NCBI GenBank assembly: GCA_030761205.1
Contig: JAULJL010000035.1
Location: 11,674,001 to 11,738,000 of the forward strand
Source of the DNA: Fremontodendron californicum
Taxonomy: Eukaryota; Streptophyta; Magnoliopsida; Malvales; Malvaceae
Direction of reading: 5' to 3'
Length of the DNA: 64,000 nucleotides
The translations under genes and the position numbers were made by a program. Below are positions 10,584-20,246 of this stretch, one piece after another. The stretch's first letter is position 1; every line of letters begins with the position of its first letter. The notes below the pieces were generated by a model. That model did not search any database and had not been told where the DNA came from. It saw only the letters and a list, made by a program, of their open reading frames with translations.

Positions 10584-12080
10584 TGATGGTAACTCAATTA
10601 AGAGTTGTAAACCCAAGTGCAGGTTATGTTCAAGTAATAAATTCTCGGGTGTCCGAGGTCGAACCACAGGGAAGCGTATTAGTAAGTATAAGTTTATAAA
10701 TATATAAGAAAAAGAAAATAAACAAGATATTAGGGAATCAATAACAAAGAAAGTAAACAAGATATTAGAGAACAAAATAAACAAAATAACATAAAAGCAA
10801 TTAAACAAGATATAAAAAACAATAAGAAAAGATGTTGAGGTTAGAGAATCCACTCTTGGTGTTATGCTAAGATTAATCTTGTTTTATTACACAATTGAAA
10901 TCCACACATAAGGGAGGTTCCAATCGGAAGGTTTAGCAATTCAGTCCAAATTGTCCAACGTCCATAGCATATGATATTATGTTCATTTGGTGTCCTCAAA
11001 ACTCATAAAAAGAGTCCAATCATTCCTTATGCCAAGGTATATGTCTACAACAAATCAAGGTTATGAAACCAAGCATTTACTGTGCCATTTTCCTTGTCAA
11101 TAACGAATCAAGATCTCTATTTTGCAAGTATGATTTTAAACCAAAAGAAAATATTATCTATACTAATGTTTATAAATGATCATTCATTTTAGCTCAAGTT
11201 TAAGAGACTAACCTTAGCATTTACCAAAAGCTTCACCTCATCACCTCAACAATATGATTAGCAACACATACTAGATATGAATAAAATGAAAAGGAATGTA
11301 AGAAACATAAGTAAAGAAAAAGAAAACTAGAGAAAGGAAAGAAGAAGAAAACTTAGAGAATTTTATTACAATGGCTAATATCCTACCAATGTATCAATGT
11401 ATCCCAATACTCATCCAAGGCCCTCTATTTATACACATTTTGGAGGGCTAAATGACAAGAGACAAGCTTTACAAATTTCAAAGGTAGGTATAATAGGTGG
11501 GTGCATTTTTCTAACAATTTTCGTCATATTGTATGACAATTCTGATCAGCCAGCTTGATGGTCGATTTTGTCAATGTTGGAGGCTCGATCTGATAAAATG
11601 GTCTTCTAGAAAAATATACCCCTATCAGTTACGGATCTATAGCCGTTGAAGTCAGCGTATTTGCTGATGTGGATAAGAAGATATGGGCAAAATACGAAAA
11701 CAGGTCAGCACAGACGTCATTGCACATCAGCCAACTTGATGGTCGATTTCGCTAGGGAAAACGACTCCGTTTCAAGAAGTGTAAAACATGAAAAAGATAG
11801 ATATGCCTCTTAGCTTTGCATGGCTACAAATTTTAGCCTTATTGCTTCAGTGAAACTCGAGATATAGCTGATATGGAAAACGGTGTCGGAACTGGAACTG
11901 AACTGGATTTGCCCTTAATTCTAGTAATCTGAAATCACTCAAAGAAACTTGTGAAAAACACCAAATTACATAAAAATATAAAAGATCATAAACACAATTA
12001 GACTAAACAATAATAACTCGTATTTGACACAAAACAATAATAAAACATAACTAAAAACTATATAATTATACGAGTTATCA
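10584..12080 (-). repeat. 3' LTR of element Y
   Basis: A 1497-bp LTR in inverted orientation to X's 5' LTR and only 25 bp from it. TATA box at 11426-11433. The 136-codon open frame on the minus strand here is an LTR by-product. Confidence 0.9.
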
Positions 12081-12093
12081 CACCCCCACACTT
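12081..12093 (-). other. Polypurine tract of Y
   Basis: Minus strand AAGTGTGGGGGTG directly abuts the LTR start TGATAACTCG, as required for plus-strand priming. It is identical to X's tract at 26816-26828. A second purine-rich stretch with AAGTGTGGGGG lies further inside, near 12915-12970. Confidence 0.8.
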
Positions 12094-13858
12094 AGATTGT
12101 TGCTAGTCCCTAGCAACGACTCAATAAAAATAAAATAAGAAAATCTAATCTAATCCATTTTCGTAGGAAATCACGGTGGCACTTAGCATGTGACACAAGC
12201 CTTTAAACCCCTAGGTGTCCCTAGTGGACGAGTTTAGTCTCGTGAGGGTTTACTAGGACGATACCCACAAACATTGAAGACATAAGAAAAACTAAAAATA
12301 ATAATTATAACTAATCCTTCCAATATAAATTAGAGATAATCATTGGACAAGTCTTATAAACTCATCAATAGCTCAAAGAATTTCACAAAAATTCATGCTT
12401 GAATGTAAATAAATGAGTTAAGCCAATATTAACATAGCATATTTCAATCAAAATAGTGCATATTCAACTTAATCTCAACCTCTCACATGGGATACTCTCA
12501 TGATTTTCACTCTTTAAAGTAGTGGTAAAGTGTTTACACTCAATCAATCTCATGAAAACACTTCTACCATATGCTTGCTTGTCCACCTATTCTCCACTAT
12601 TTAGATCATACAACTTCATAAATCAAGAGGTCTTTATTCAAGGTTGTAATGGGGCCAAAGGGTTATAATGTGGTTAAAGAACAAAATGATAAAGATATCA
12701 CAAAGGTTCCAAAGAGTTCATAGAGTTTAGAGACATAATAAGATCATACAAATAAAACTTCTCAAAACTCTTATAAAGCACATAATAACATAGGCTAAAT
12801 ATTCATGTTGAGCCTTTGCATCATTCCAACCAACTTTGTAACATCTTTTTCTTTACTTTAACTAGAAGTTCAAGAGAAGAATTTTTTTTTTTTTTGAATA
12901 TGGGAATGTATTTAACAATGATCCCTTTCTTTTTCTCTTGACTTTTTCTTTTCTTTTCTTCCCCCACACTTATCTTTTGTTTCTAACCCAAATTTTCAAC
13001 TAAAAATATCCCTTGTTTTTTGCAATATGTCTCAAAATATATAATCCATCTTTAGAACAAGGGTAAGGATATAAGTATATTTAGGCTAGGTGTAAGTTGT
13101 GGTTACCAATAAAACAGCATATTTAATGTAGGCTCAAATTGGCTCACTAGTGGGGATGTTCTCGTAGAACATTAATAATGGATGGCTGTTTGGCTCTGGT
13201 TATAATCCTAATGCCTCTATCATATTCATGTTGTCACATGTATCAATATAGTCTCAAACGGTTTAAAGCAAGTTCTAGAGAATCATGTAATCATAAGAGC
13301 ACTCAAGAAAGAAATTAGATTGATTTGTATAATGCATCAATCATTATAGGCTCAAAAACACACAAGGATGATTATACAAGTCAGATTAAGTCTAAACATG
13401 CTTCTTTCTCAATCAACATATCATATTAACATTGGCTCATAAAAAGGTTGATATCAAGCTCAATTCTCATGAAAATCTTCTCACTAATAAATCTGTTTTA
13501 GACTTATGCAATTCATATCTCATTATAGTATTGAAAGTAACTAAAAAAACACACTAAAAACACAGTAAGTCTAAACATGCTTTTTTTTTTTTTTTTTGAA
13601 GAAGAAGAAGATTAAATCAAACTGATAAGGTATGTCTCAAGTCTCCCTTACTCAGACCTTGTTCAGAATGAATACTTCTAAATGTCTTAAAACACAACAA
13701 TTTTTTTTTTATTAGCAAAATATGTCCCTTACCCCCTACTAAAATATGACATTGTCCCCAATGTCAAATTTTAAAGGTAGAATTTAGGAGATATTACCTG
13801 CAGAGGTTGCTAACCACTTATTATAACTGAGACACAACAAGCAAAATGTTAGATAATG
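12094..13858 (-). other. Y non-coding region between LOG and 3' LTR
   Basis: About 1.8 kb without a credible ORF, matched nearly base for base by 25054-26815 of X. Notable parts are a perfect 7-bp stem palindrome GACATTG-n4-CAATGTC (13748-13765), a motif I associate with Athila 3' regions; poly(T/A) runs; and an internal polypurine stretch near 12915-12970. It probably serves as 3' untranslated and packaging or priming sequence. Confidence 0.6.
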
Positions 13859-14506
13859 TCACAAAGACAAAGTGCAATCCACTCCTTGCTCGTCCATATC
13901 TCTTTTTCTTTTTCCGAGCGTTTGCGAAACAACCGTAGCAGATAAACACTCATAAGCTTGTAGTTTTTTGAGTAAATCTTTAATGGTTGTAGCAGAAATT
14001 ATGGTTCTCCTTGCCTCTGAAAACATGAATCCATTATCCACAGCATTATCTAAATATGAAAGCAAATTACTAAAATAACCATTAATATTAAGCAAACCAA
14101 TGGGTTTCTTATTTGTGACCAAAGATGACCAAGAAGTCACGCAAGCTATTTCTTCCAATGTACCCAGACCTCCTGGTAAAGCAATGAATGCATCGGCAGA
14201 ATGGTACATGATTGTCATCCGTTCAGGGATACTCCAGACTTGTATTTCCTTACCCGCGGTAGGTCCACAAAAATCTGTGAATAGTTTTGGCACGATTCCT
14301 AGAACTGGACTTCCTCCGGCGTGTGCTGCTGTAGCGACTGCTCCCATTAAACCCGTACTACCGCCTCCATAAATCAACTGGATCTTTTGTTGGGCAAGTA
14401 TTACTCCAACTCTTATGGCTTCATCAGCGAATATGTTATCTTTCCCTGGATAAGCACCTCCAAAGACACAAATTTTTTTAATACGTTGGGACGAAGTACT
14501 TTCCAT
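13859..14506 (-). CDS. LOG-like: LOG-like cytokinin riboside 5'-monophosphate phosphoribohydrolase (Y copy)
   Basis: Predicted 215-aa protein (227 if an upstream in-frame ATG at 14542 is used). LOG enzymes release free cytokinin base from its riboside monophosphate in the cytosol or nucleus. Seen here, numbered from the upstream ATG: KKICVFGGAYPGK near the start, YGGGSTGLMG (58-67), Arg108 aligning with the family's catalytic Arg, and PGGLGTLEE (123-131) with both glutamates. The family's usual CGSS near the N-terminus is GGAY here, and the C-tail carries KRKR. I chose 14506 because its context AAAATGG is good, its start matches the short N-terminus of host LOGs, and the upstream ATG lies only a few bases after a TATA-like box (14547-14555). 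It is intronless whereas plant LOG genes have several introns, pointing to capture through RNA. The reading frame is intact. Confidence 0.85.
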   Translation of the reverse strand: MESTSSQRIKKICVFGGAYPGKDNIFADEAIRVGVILAQQKIQLIYGGGSTGLMGAVATAAHAGGSPVLGIVPKLFTDFCGPTAGKEIQVWSIPERMTIMYHSADAFIALPGGLGTLEEIACVTSWSSLVTNKKPIGLLNINGYFSNLLSYLDNAVDNGFMFSEARRTIISATTIKDLLKKLQAYECLSATVVSQTLGKRKRDMDEQGVDCTLSL

Positions 14507-14546
14507 TTTTTTTTTCGAGTGCCTGAAAGAGAATGAGTACATGGTG

Positions 14547-14555
14547 TAATATATA
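14547..14555 (-). promoter_or_regulatory. TATA-like box upstream of Y LOG
   Basis: Minus strand CCTCTATATATTACACC lies about 45 nt upstream of the chosen LOG start. Start of transcription would fall between the box and the ATG. The same box is at 24357-24365 in X. Pyrimidine-rich CTCTTTCAG just after it could instead act as a splice acceptor. Confidence 0.4.
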
Positions 14556-14581
14556 GAGGACTGAGTAGTGAATCAGATAAG

Positions 14582-14727
14582 AGTAATAATGTCGCCGAAA
14601 GTGTATTTGACCTGTCAGAAGAAAATGTTAACCTAACAAAAGATTTTTGCGTGATTTCAGGAAGAAAATCAAAAAGAGAAGAAAAATCAACCGTAAAAGT
14701 CAAAAGTAATAATGTCGCCGAAAGTGT
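14582..14727 (-). repeat. 23-bp direct repeat in the NABP-LOG spacer of Y
   Basis: ACACTTTCGGCGACATTATT plus three bases occurs twice on the minus strand (14705-14727 and 14582-14604). X has one copy (24308-24330). In X the position of Y's extra copy holds a different segment of about 130 bp (24085-24217). The change looks like template switching during reverse transcription or a local replacement. Confidence 0.7.
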
Positions 14728-14776
14728 TTTTGGCATCTTCCTCTGGTTTTACGTCCAGAAACGGCTTAAACGCCTT

Positions 14777-15313
14777 CTATGAGTCGAGGATATGCTTCCC
14801 ATCCAGTTTTCTTACAAGCTGGCAAACAGGGTCTTTTATCATCAGATTCCCAAGATGTTGCCATTCCCTTTGGAATTGCGGCCATAAATCAAGAATTTCT
14901 CTTTGTACGTCTCCACTAGGATGCGTCTCAAGAGAAAGTTGGATATTACCCAAATTCTCCTTACTCAGTCCATCCTTAATGAATTCAATTTTATCATCTC
15001 GATTAGAGGACGGAATCCCAATAGAACGACATTTACCGTTACACGTCCATCGTGCACACTTGTGGCAATTTGAACTCATGCGCTTTGCTCGTCGCTTCTT
15101 TGCATAAGTGCTTCTACCTGTACCTGGTAAATGCAAAACAGGAAGATATTCATCTTCACGTACCTTGGCTTCAATTATCCAACGCATGTCTTCAGGAATC
15201 CCTTTGTGCATAAGCATTCTTAATCTTTCAAATCGAACTTGGTAAAGCTTCAGTAAAGTATTCCGAGGAAAAGGAGGAAATCGTTTCTGCAATCTTTTGA
15301 GAATATCATCCAT
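14777..15313 (-). CDS. Viral nucleic-acid-binding-protein-like ORF (Y copy, intact)
   Basis: Predicted 178-aa basic protein. A helical, charged N-terminal half (residues 1-60) is followed by GRSTYAKKRRAKRM (66-79) and a cysteine cluster C83-x2-C86-x4-C91-x3-C95, then DDKIEFIKDG (106-115). The order 'GRS-[YF]-A-basic block, Cys cluster, hydrophobic strand ending in DG/EG' strongly recalls the small cysteine-rich nucleic-acid-binding proteins of carla-, viti- and allexiviruses, some of which suppress RNA silencing. The cysteine spacing is not identical to either group as I know them. It lies between the integrase tail and LOG with its own TATA-like box (15364-15371). The function is inferred. 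It could instead be a zinc-finger env-region protein specific to this lineage. Confidence 0.72.
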   Translation of the reverse strand: MDDILKRLQKRFPPFPRNTLLKLYQVRFERLRMLMHKGIPEDMRWIIEAKVREDEYLPVLHLPGTGRSTYAKKRRAKRMSSNCHKCARWTCNGKCRSIGIPSSNRDDKIEFIKDGLSKENLGNIQLSLETHPSGDVQREILDLWPQFQREWQHLGNLMIKDPVCQLVRKLDGKHILDS

Positions 15314-15363
15314 CCTGAAAAAAAATGAAATAAAATAAAATGAAAGAGAAATTGAAAGAGAAA

Positions 15364-15371
15364 TTTATATA
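15364..15371 (-). promoter_or_regulatory. TATA-like box and pyrimidine patch upstream of Y NABP-like ORF
   Basis: Minus strand GTATATAAATTTCTCTTTC lies about 50 nt before the ATG and is followed by repeated TCTCTTTCA, like a plant core promoter with a Y-patch. The sequence just before the ATG is a long pyrimidine tract that ends in CAG in Y and in TTTAG in X, so it could alternatively be a 3' splice site for a subgenomic RNA. Confidence 0.4.
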
Positions 15372-15471
15372 CAATATCAGTTTTGTGGGTAGCTGATGGA
15401 ACCGACTTAAATAATCACGGAGTACCGTTATCCGCCATTTAACCGGGGTTAAAAAAAAATTATATTTACAT

Positions 15472-18348
15472 CTAGTTATTTTCAAAACAAGGATCAGAAA
15501 GAAAAACAACCTCTTCTTGAGTAACATGATTTTCCAAAAAGAGTTTGAGTCTTTGTCCATTTACCTTGAATACGTTACCATTTTGAGGATTCCCAATGTC
15601 AACTGCTCCATAATGATACACATGCTTAACCACAAATGGGCCAATCCATCTTGATCTCAACTTATCAGGAAATATGTGAAGTCTAGAATTATAAAGTAGA
15701 ACTTTTTGCCCAACATCAAATATTTTTCTTGAAATTAACTTGTCATGAAAGGCTTTAGTTCTTTCTTTATGAATTTTAGAATTCTCATATGCATCATTTC
15801 TGAGTTCCTCAAGTTCATTTATGACTGGAAAAGTTTCATTCTTACCCAAAAAGGAATATTTTAGCTCGGATGGCAATGGTTTTAAATCCAGCTTGGGTGG
15901 TTCAATAGTTGATGGTACAGTGACATTTGTGAGTGATGGAAGTTCCTCAAACTTTTGTTTCCAACAATGCTTAACCTGAAAAGAATTTAACAAAGAATTA
16001 GTGTGTGAAATTTCCGAAGCATTATCAAACTCACATTCAATTAAATAAACTTCTAAAGGATCATGGAATGTGGTAGTGGTGAGATGTTCATGAACAAGTT
16101 CTTCAATGAAATCCACTTCATGTACTTCTGAATCATCACCAGGTTGCTTGCAAATGTTGAACACATTTAATTCTAAAGTCATATTTCCAAAAGAAATGTT
16201 CAAAATACCATTCCTGCAATTTATCAGAGCATTAGAAGTTGCAAGAAATGGACGGCCTAATATAACAGGAATTTGAACATTTGGATTTGAAACAGGATGT
16301 GTGTCCAAAATAATAAAATCAACAGGGAAGTAAAAATTATCAATTTGAACCAAAACATCTTCAACTATCCCTCGAGGAATTTTTACAGAACGATCAGCTA
16401 GTTGAAGTGTAACAGGTGTTTCCTTGAGTTCACCTAAACCTAACTGTTGATAAACAGAAAAAGGCAAAAGATTAACACTAGCACCAAGATCAAGTAATGC
16501 ACGTTCTATTCTAGTGTTTCCAATGATGCATGAGATTGTTGGACATCCAGGATCTTTGAATTTTGGTGGAGTAAGGTGCTGAATGATTGAGCTCACACTT
16601 TCCGTCAGAAATGCTTTCTTTTGTACATTATGTTTCCTTTTAACTGTGCACATGTCCTTCAAAAATTTAGCATAAGATGGAACTTGTTTGATTGCATCCA
16701 ATAAAGGAATGTTAATCTTAACTTGTTTGAAAAGTTCATATATTTCTGCATTTTGATTCAAATTCTTTATTGTTTGCAACCTTTGAGGAAAAGGAGCAGG
16801 ATGCATACCTTTTTCTTTGTCCAAATTTTCAAGAAGTTCAGACTTACCATCATCCTTACCATTACTTTTCGGAGAGGAAGGAGGATCTTGGTCTTTTGAT
16901 GGAATGTTTTTGTCAATTGCCTTTCCACTTCGAAGAGTTGTGATAGAACTGGCATTTTCCTGTTGAGTTTCATTGGAGCAAGAAACAAGACATTGAGTAG
17001 AAGGGTTAGGCTGAGGTTGAGCAGGAAACTTACCTTTTTCTTGAGTGCGTAATTAAGCTGTCAATGTGGACAAGGTGTTTTTGATCTCATTGATGTCCTG
17101 TGAAGTTTGGTTATTCACATTTGCTTGTGTTTGCATGAATGCTTGCAATGTCTCTTCTAAGGTTTGTACACGTGAAGGTTGATAGGAAAAAGTGTTGCCC
17201 GGCTTTTGAGATTGTGGTACCTGAACATGATTATTATTCCGCCAACTGAAGTTGGGATGATTTCTCCATTCAGGGTTATACGTTTCAGAGTAAGGAGAAG
17301 GAAAAGGCTTTTTAAATGTGTTTATGGAATTTACTTGATCATGCAACGCTTCTTTAAGAATGGGAATGTTTGGACATTCAGAAGTGGGGTGTCCCATGAT
17401 TTCACAAATTCCACAACTTTCTTCATTTTTAACCGTTTTGACTTCTTTTACTTCTCTAAGTTCCATGACTTCAATCTTTCTAGCCAAATTAGCTACTTTA
17501 GCTTTTATCTCATCTTCTTGACTAAAATGATATTTACCTCTGTTAGAAACAAGATTAGATCTATTGGAACTTTCAGAGGAATTATCTGTGTGCCAGGCTT
17601 GAGAGTTATCTGCCAAATGGTCTAGGTAGTCAAAGGCTTCTTCAGGTTCTTTTTCTAGAAACTCACCGTTACACATTGTTTCAACAAATTGTTTAGTTTC
17701 GGGAGTTAAACTTTCATAAAAGAAACTAATAAGACGCCATTTTTCAAAACCATGATGTGGACAAGAACTTAACAAATCTTTAAAACGCTACCAGCACTGA
17801 AAAAATGCTTCATTTTGATTTTGATTGAAATTTTGAATCTGTCTTTTCAAAGCAGTAGTTTTATGTGCTGGGAAAAATTTCTTTAGAAACTCAGTTTGTA
17901 ATTCTTGCCATGTGCCAATTGACCTTGGTTTTAAATTATGAAGCCAAATTTTTGCTTTATCTTTTAAAGAAAAAGGAAATAATTTTAGCTTGACAATTTC
18001 ATTTGTACATTGTTGGTCATTAAAGGTGACACATACATTTTCGAAGTCTTTTAGAAACGAGTAAGCACTTTCCGATTCTAACCCATGGAAATTTGGAAGC
18101 AAAGCTATCATACCTGGTTTAAAACGAAAGTTGTTTGCATTGAGAGGAAAAATAAAACAAGAGGGTGATGAGCTTCGAGTTGGTTGCAAGTAGTCACGCA
18201 TGGTGCGTACTTGTCTGTTCTCATCTTCAGCATGAACACTTTCATTGTCAGCCATGGTAGGAGTTGTATTAGAAAGATTACCTGAAAAAGTTTCACAATA
18301 AAATCTAACTAAACGACGAGATCTAAAATCATGTCGCCAAACAAGCAT
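15472..18348 (-). pseudogene. Y gag-protease fused to integrase C-terminus (two stops)
   Basis: One frame of 959 codons interrupted by TAG at 17788-17790 (codon 187, GAG in X) and TAA at 17053-17055 (TCA in X). Seen: an Athila-type Gag with a capsid-like region (residues about 60-260); zinc knuckle CX2CX4HX4C (CGICEIMGHPTSEC, 312-325); and an aspartic protease with DLGAS near 16485, where Athila proteases have DLG rather than DTG. The pol sequence stops just after FLGKNETFPVI at the start of RT and jumps directly to NELEELRNDAYENSKIHKER, the tail of integrase. RT, RNase H and the catalytic core are therefore deleted in frame. The product would be Gag-PR with an integrase tail, dependent on a helper. 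Confidence 0.88.
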
Positions 18349-18559
18349 AAAACAAAGTTAATATACAGATTAGGCGGTATAACCAGCCAATAAAAATAAA
18401 ACAAAGTTAATATACAATATAAATATAAATATATAGAAAATTAGGCGGTATAACCAACCAATAAAAATAAATATAGGCGGTATAACCAGCCAATAAAAAT
18501 AAATATACTTATAAACTTATATACTTAGTATTGCTTCCCCGGCAACGGCGCCAAAAACT
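18349..18559 (-). other. Y leader and primer-binding site
   Basis: The PBS is the complement of 18536-18553 (TGGCGCCGTTGCCGGGGA), six bases from the LTR. The leader contains three copies of a ~25-bp motif read on plus as GGCGGTATAACCAGCCAAT (near 18373, 18446 and 18477). X's leader has the same repeats. They may be packaging or structural RNA elements, which is speculative. Confidence 0.7.
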
Positions 18560-20056
18560 TGATGGTAACTCAATTAAGAGTTGTAAACCCAAGTGCAGGT
18601 TATGTTCAAGTAATAAATTCTCGGGTGTCCGAGGTCGAACCACAGGGAAGCGTATTAGTAAGTATAAGTTTATAAATATATAAGAAAAAGAAAATAAACA
18701 AGATATTAGGGAATCAATAACAAAGAAAGTAAACAAGATATTAGAGAACAAAATAAACAAAATAACATAAAAGCAATTAAACAAGATATAAAAAACAATA
18801 AGAAAAGATGTTGAGGTTAGAGAATCCACTCTTGGTGTTATGCTAAGATTAATCTTGTTTTATTACACAATTGAAATCCACACATAAGGGAGGTTCCAAT
18901 CGGAAGGTTTAGCAATTCAGTCCAAATTGTCCAACGTCCATAGCATATGATATTATGTTCATTTGGTGTCCTCAAAACTCATAAAAAGAGTCCAAGCATT
19001 CCTTATGCCAAGGTATATGTCTACAACAAATCAAGGTTATGAAACCAAGCATTTACTGTGCCATTTTCCTTGTCAATAACGAATCAAGATCTCTACTTTG
19101 CAAGTATGATTTTAAACCAAAAGAAAATATTATCTATACTAATGTTTATAAATGATCATTCATTTTAGCTCAAGTTTAAGAGACTAACCTTAGCATTTAC
19201 CAAAAGCTTCACCTCATCACCTCAACAATATGATTAGCAACACATACTAGATATGAATAAAATGAAAAGGAATGTAAGAAACATAAGTAAAGAAAAAGAA
19301 AACTAGAGAAAGGAAAGAAGAAGAAAACTTAGAGAATTTTATTACAATGGCTAATATCCTACCAATGTATCAATGTATCCCAATACTCATCCAAGGCCCT
19401 CTATTTATACACATTTTGGAGGGCTAAATGACAAGAGACAAGCTTTACAAATTTCAAAGGTAGGTATAATAGGTGGGTGCATTTTTCTAACAATTTTCGT
19501 CATATTGTATGACAATTCTGATCAGCCAGCTTGATGGTCGATTTTGTCAATGTTGGAGGCTCGATCTGATAAAATGGTCTTCTATAAAAATATACCCCTA
19601 TCAGTTACGGATCTATAGCCGTTGGAATCCGCGTATTTGCTGATGTGGATAAGAAGATATGGGCAAAATACGAAAACAGGTCAGCACAGACGTCATTGCA
19701 CATCAGCCAACTTGATGGTCGATTTCGCTAGGGAAAACGACTCCGTTTCAAGAAGTGTAAAACATGAAAAAGATAGATATGCCTCTTAGCTTTGCATGGC
19801 TACAAATTGTAGCCTTATTGCTTCAGTGAAACTCGAGATATAGCTGATATGGCAAACGGTGTCAGAACTGGAACTGAACTGGATTTGCCCTTAATTCTAG
19901 TAATCTGAAATCACTCAAAGAAACTTGTGAAAAACACCAAATTACATAAAAATATAAAAGATCATAAACACAATTAGACTAAACAATAATAACTCGTATT
20001 TGACACAAAACAATAATAAAACATAACTAAAAACTATATAATTATACGAGTTATCA
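18560..20056 (-). repeat. 5' LTR of element Y
   Basis: A 1497-bp LTR that directs minus-strand transcription through Y from the TATA box at 19402-19409. It forms the loop between the two long inverted arms formed by Y and X. Confidence 0.9.
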
Positions 20057-20061
20057 GGGAG

Positions 20062-20246
20062 GCAATACTAAGTATATAAGTTTATAAGTATATTTATTTT
20101 TATTGGCTGGTTATACCGCCTAATTTTCTATATATTTATATTTATATTGTATATTAACTTTGTTTTATTTTTATTGGCTGGTTATACCGCCTAATTTTCT
20201 TTTATTGGCTGGTTATACCGCCTAATCTGTATATTAACTTTGTTTT
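20062..20246 (+). other. X leader resumed after Y insertion
   Basis: Begins GCAATACTAAGTATATAAG straight after the duplicated GGGAG of the PBS. It contains three copies of TTGGCTGGTTATACCGCCTA (near 20103, 20175 and 20206), then the gag ATG at 20247. Confidence 0.75.

Larger units (their letters stand above)
10584..20056 (-). mobile_element. Athila-lineage retrotransposon Y, nested in X
   Basis: A 9473-bp minus-strand element of the same family as X. LTRs are at 10584-12080 and 18560-20056, both 1497 bp and differing at about nine positions by eye. TSD GGGAG occurs at 10579-10583 and 20057-20061. PBS at 18536-18553 and polypurine tract at 12081-12093. Minus-strand gene order is gag-protease-integrase tail (18348-15472), NABP-like ORF (15313-14777) and LOG (14506-13859). 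The lower LTR divergence than X's agrees with the nesting order. It lacks RT, RNase H and the integrase core. Confidence 0.92.

Noticed and set aside
10443..10853. 136-codon open frame on minus, with a matching 116-codon frame at 10349-10699 on plus
   Set aside because: It lies across an LTR end and PBS junction, is low-complexity and hydrophobic because of T-rich sequence, and recurs in every LTR copy.
13859..14506. LOG gene as a resident host gene next to retrotransposons
   Set aside because: It lies between gag-pol and the 3' LTR in two nested elements with clean TSDs, in the same relative position and orientation, and has no introns.
14413..14736. 107-codon frame overlapping LOG and the spacer
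   Set aside because: Out of frame with LOG. Much of it is the duplicated ACTTTCGGCGACATTATTAC repeat and it is not kept open in X.
17179..17625. 148-codon antisense frame (and 20970-21416)
   Set aside because: Antisense to gag with no motif of its own. It exists only because gag is conserved in both copies.
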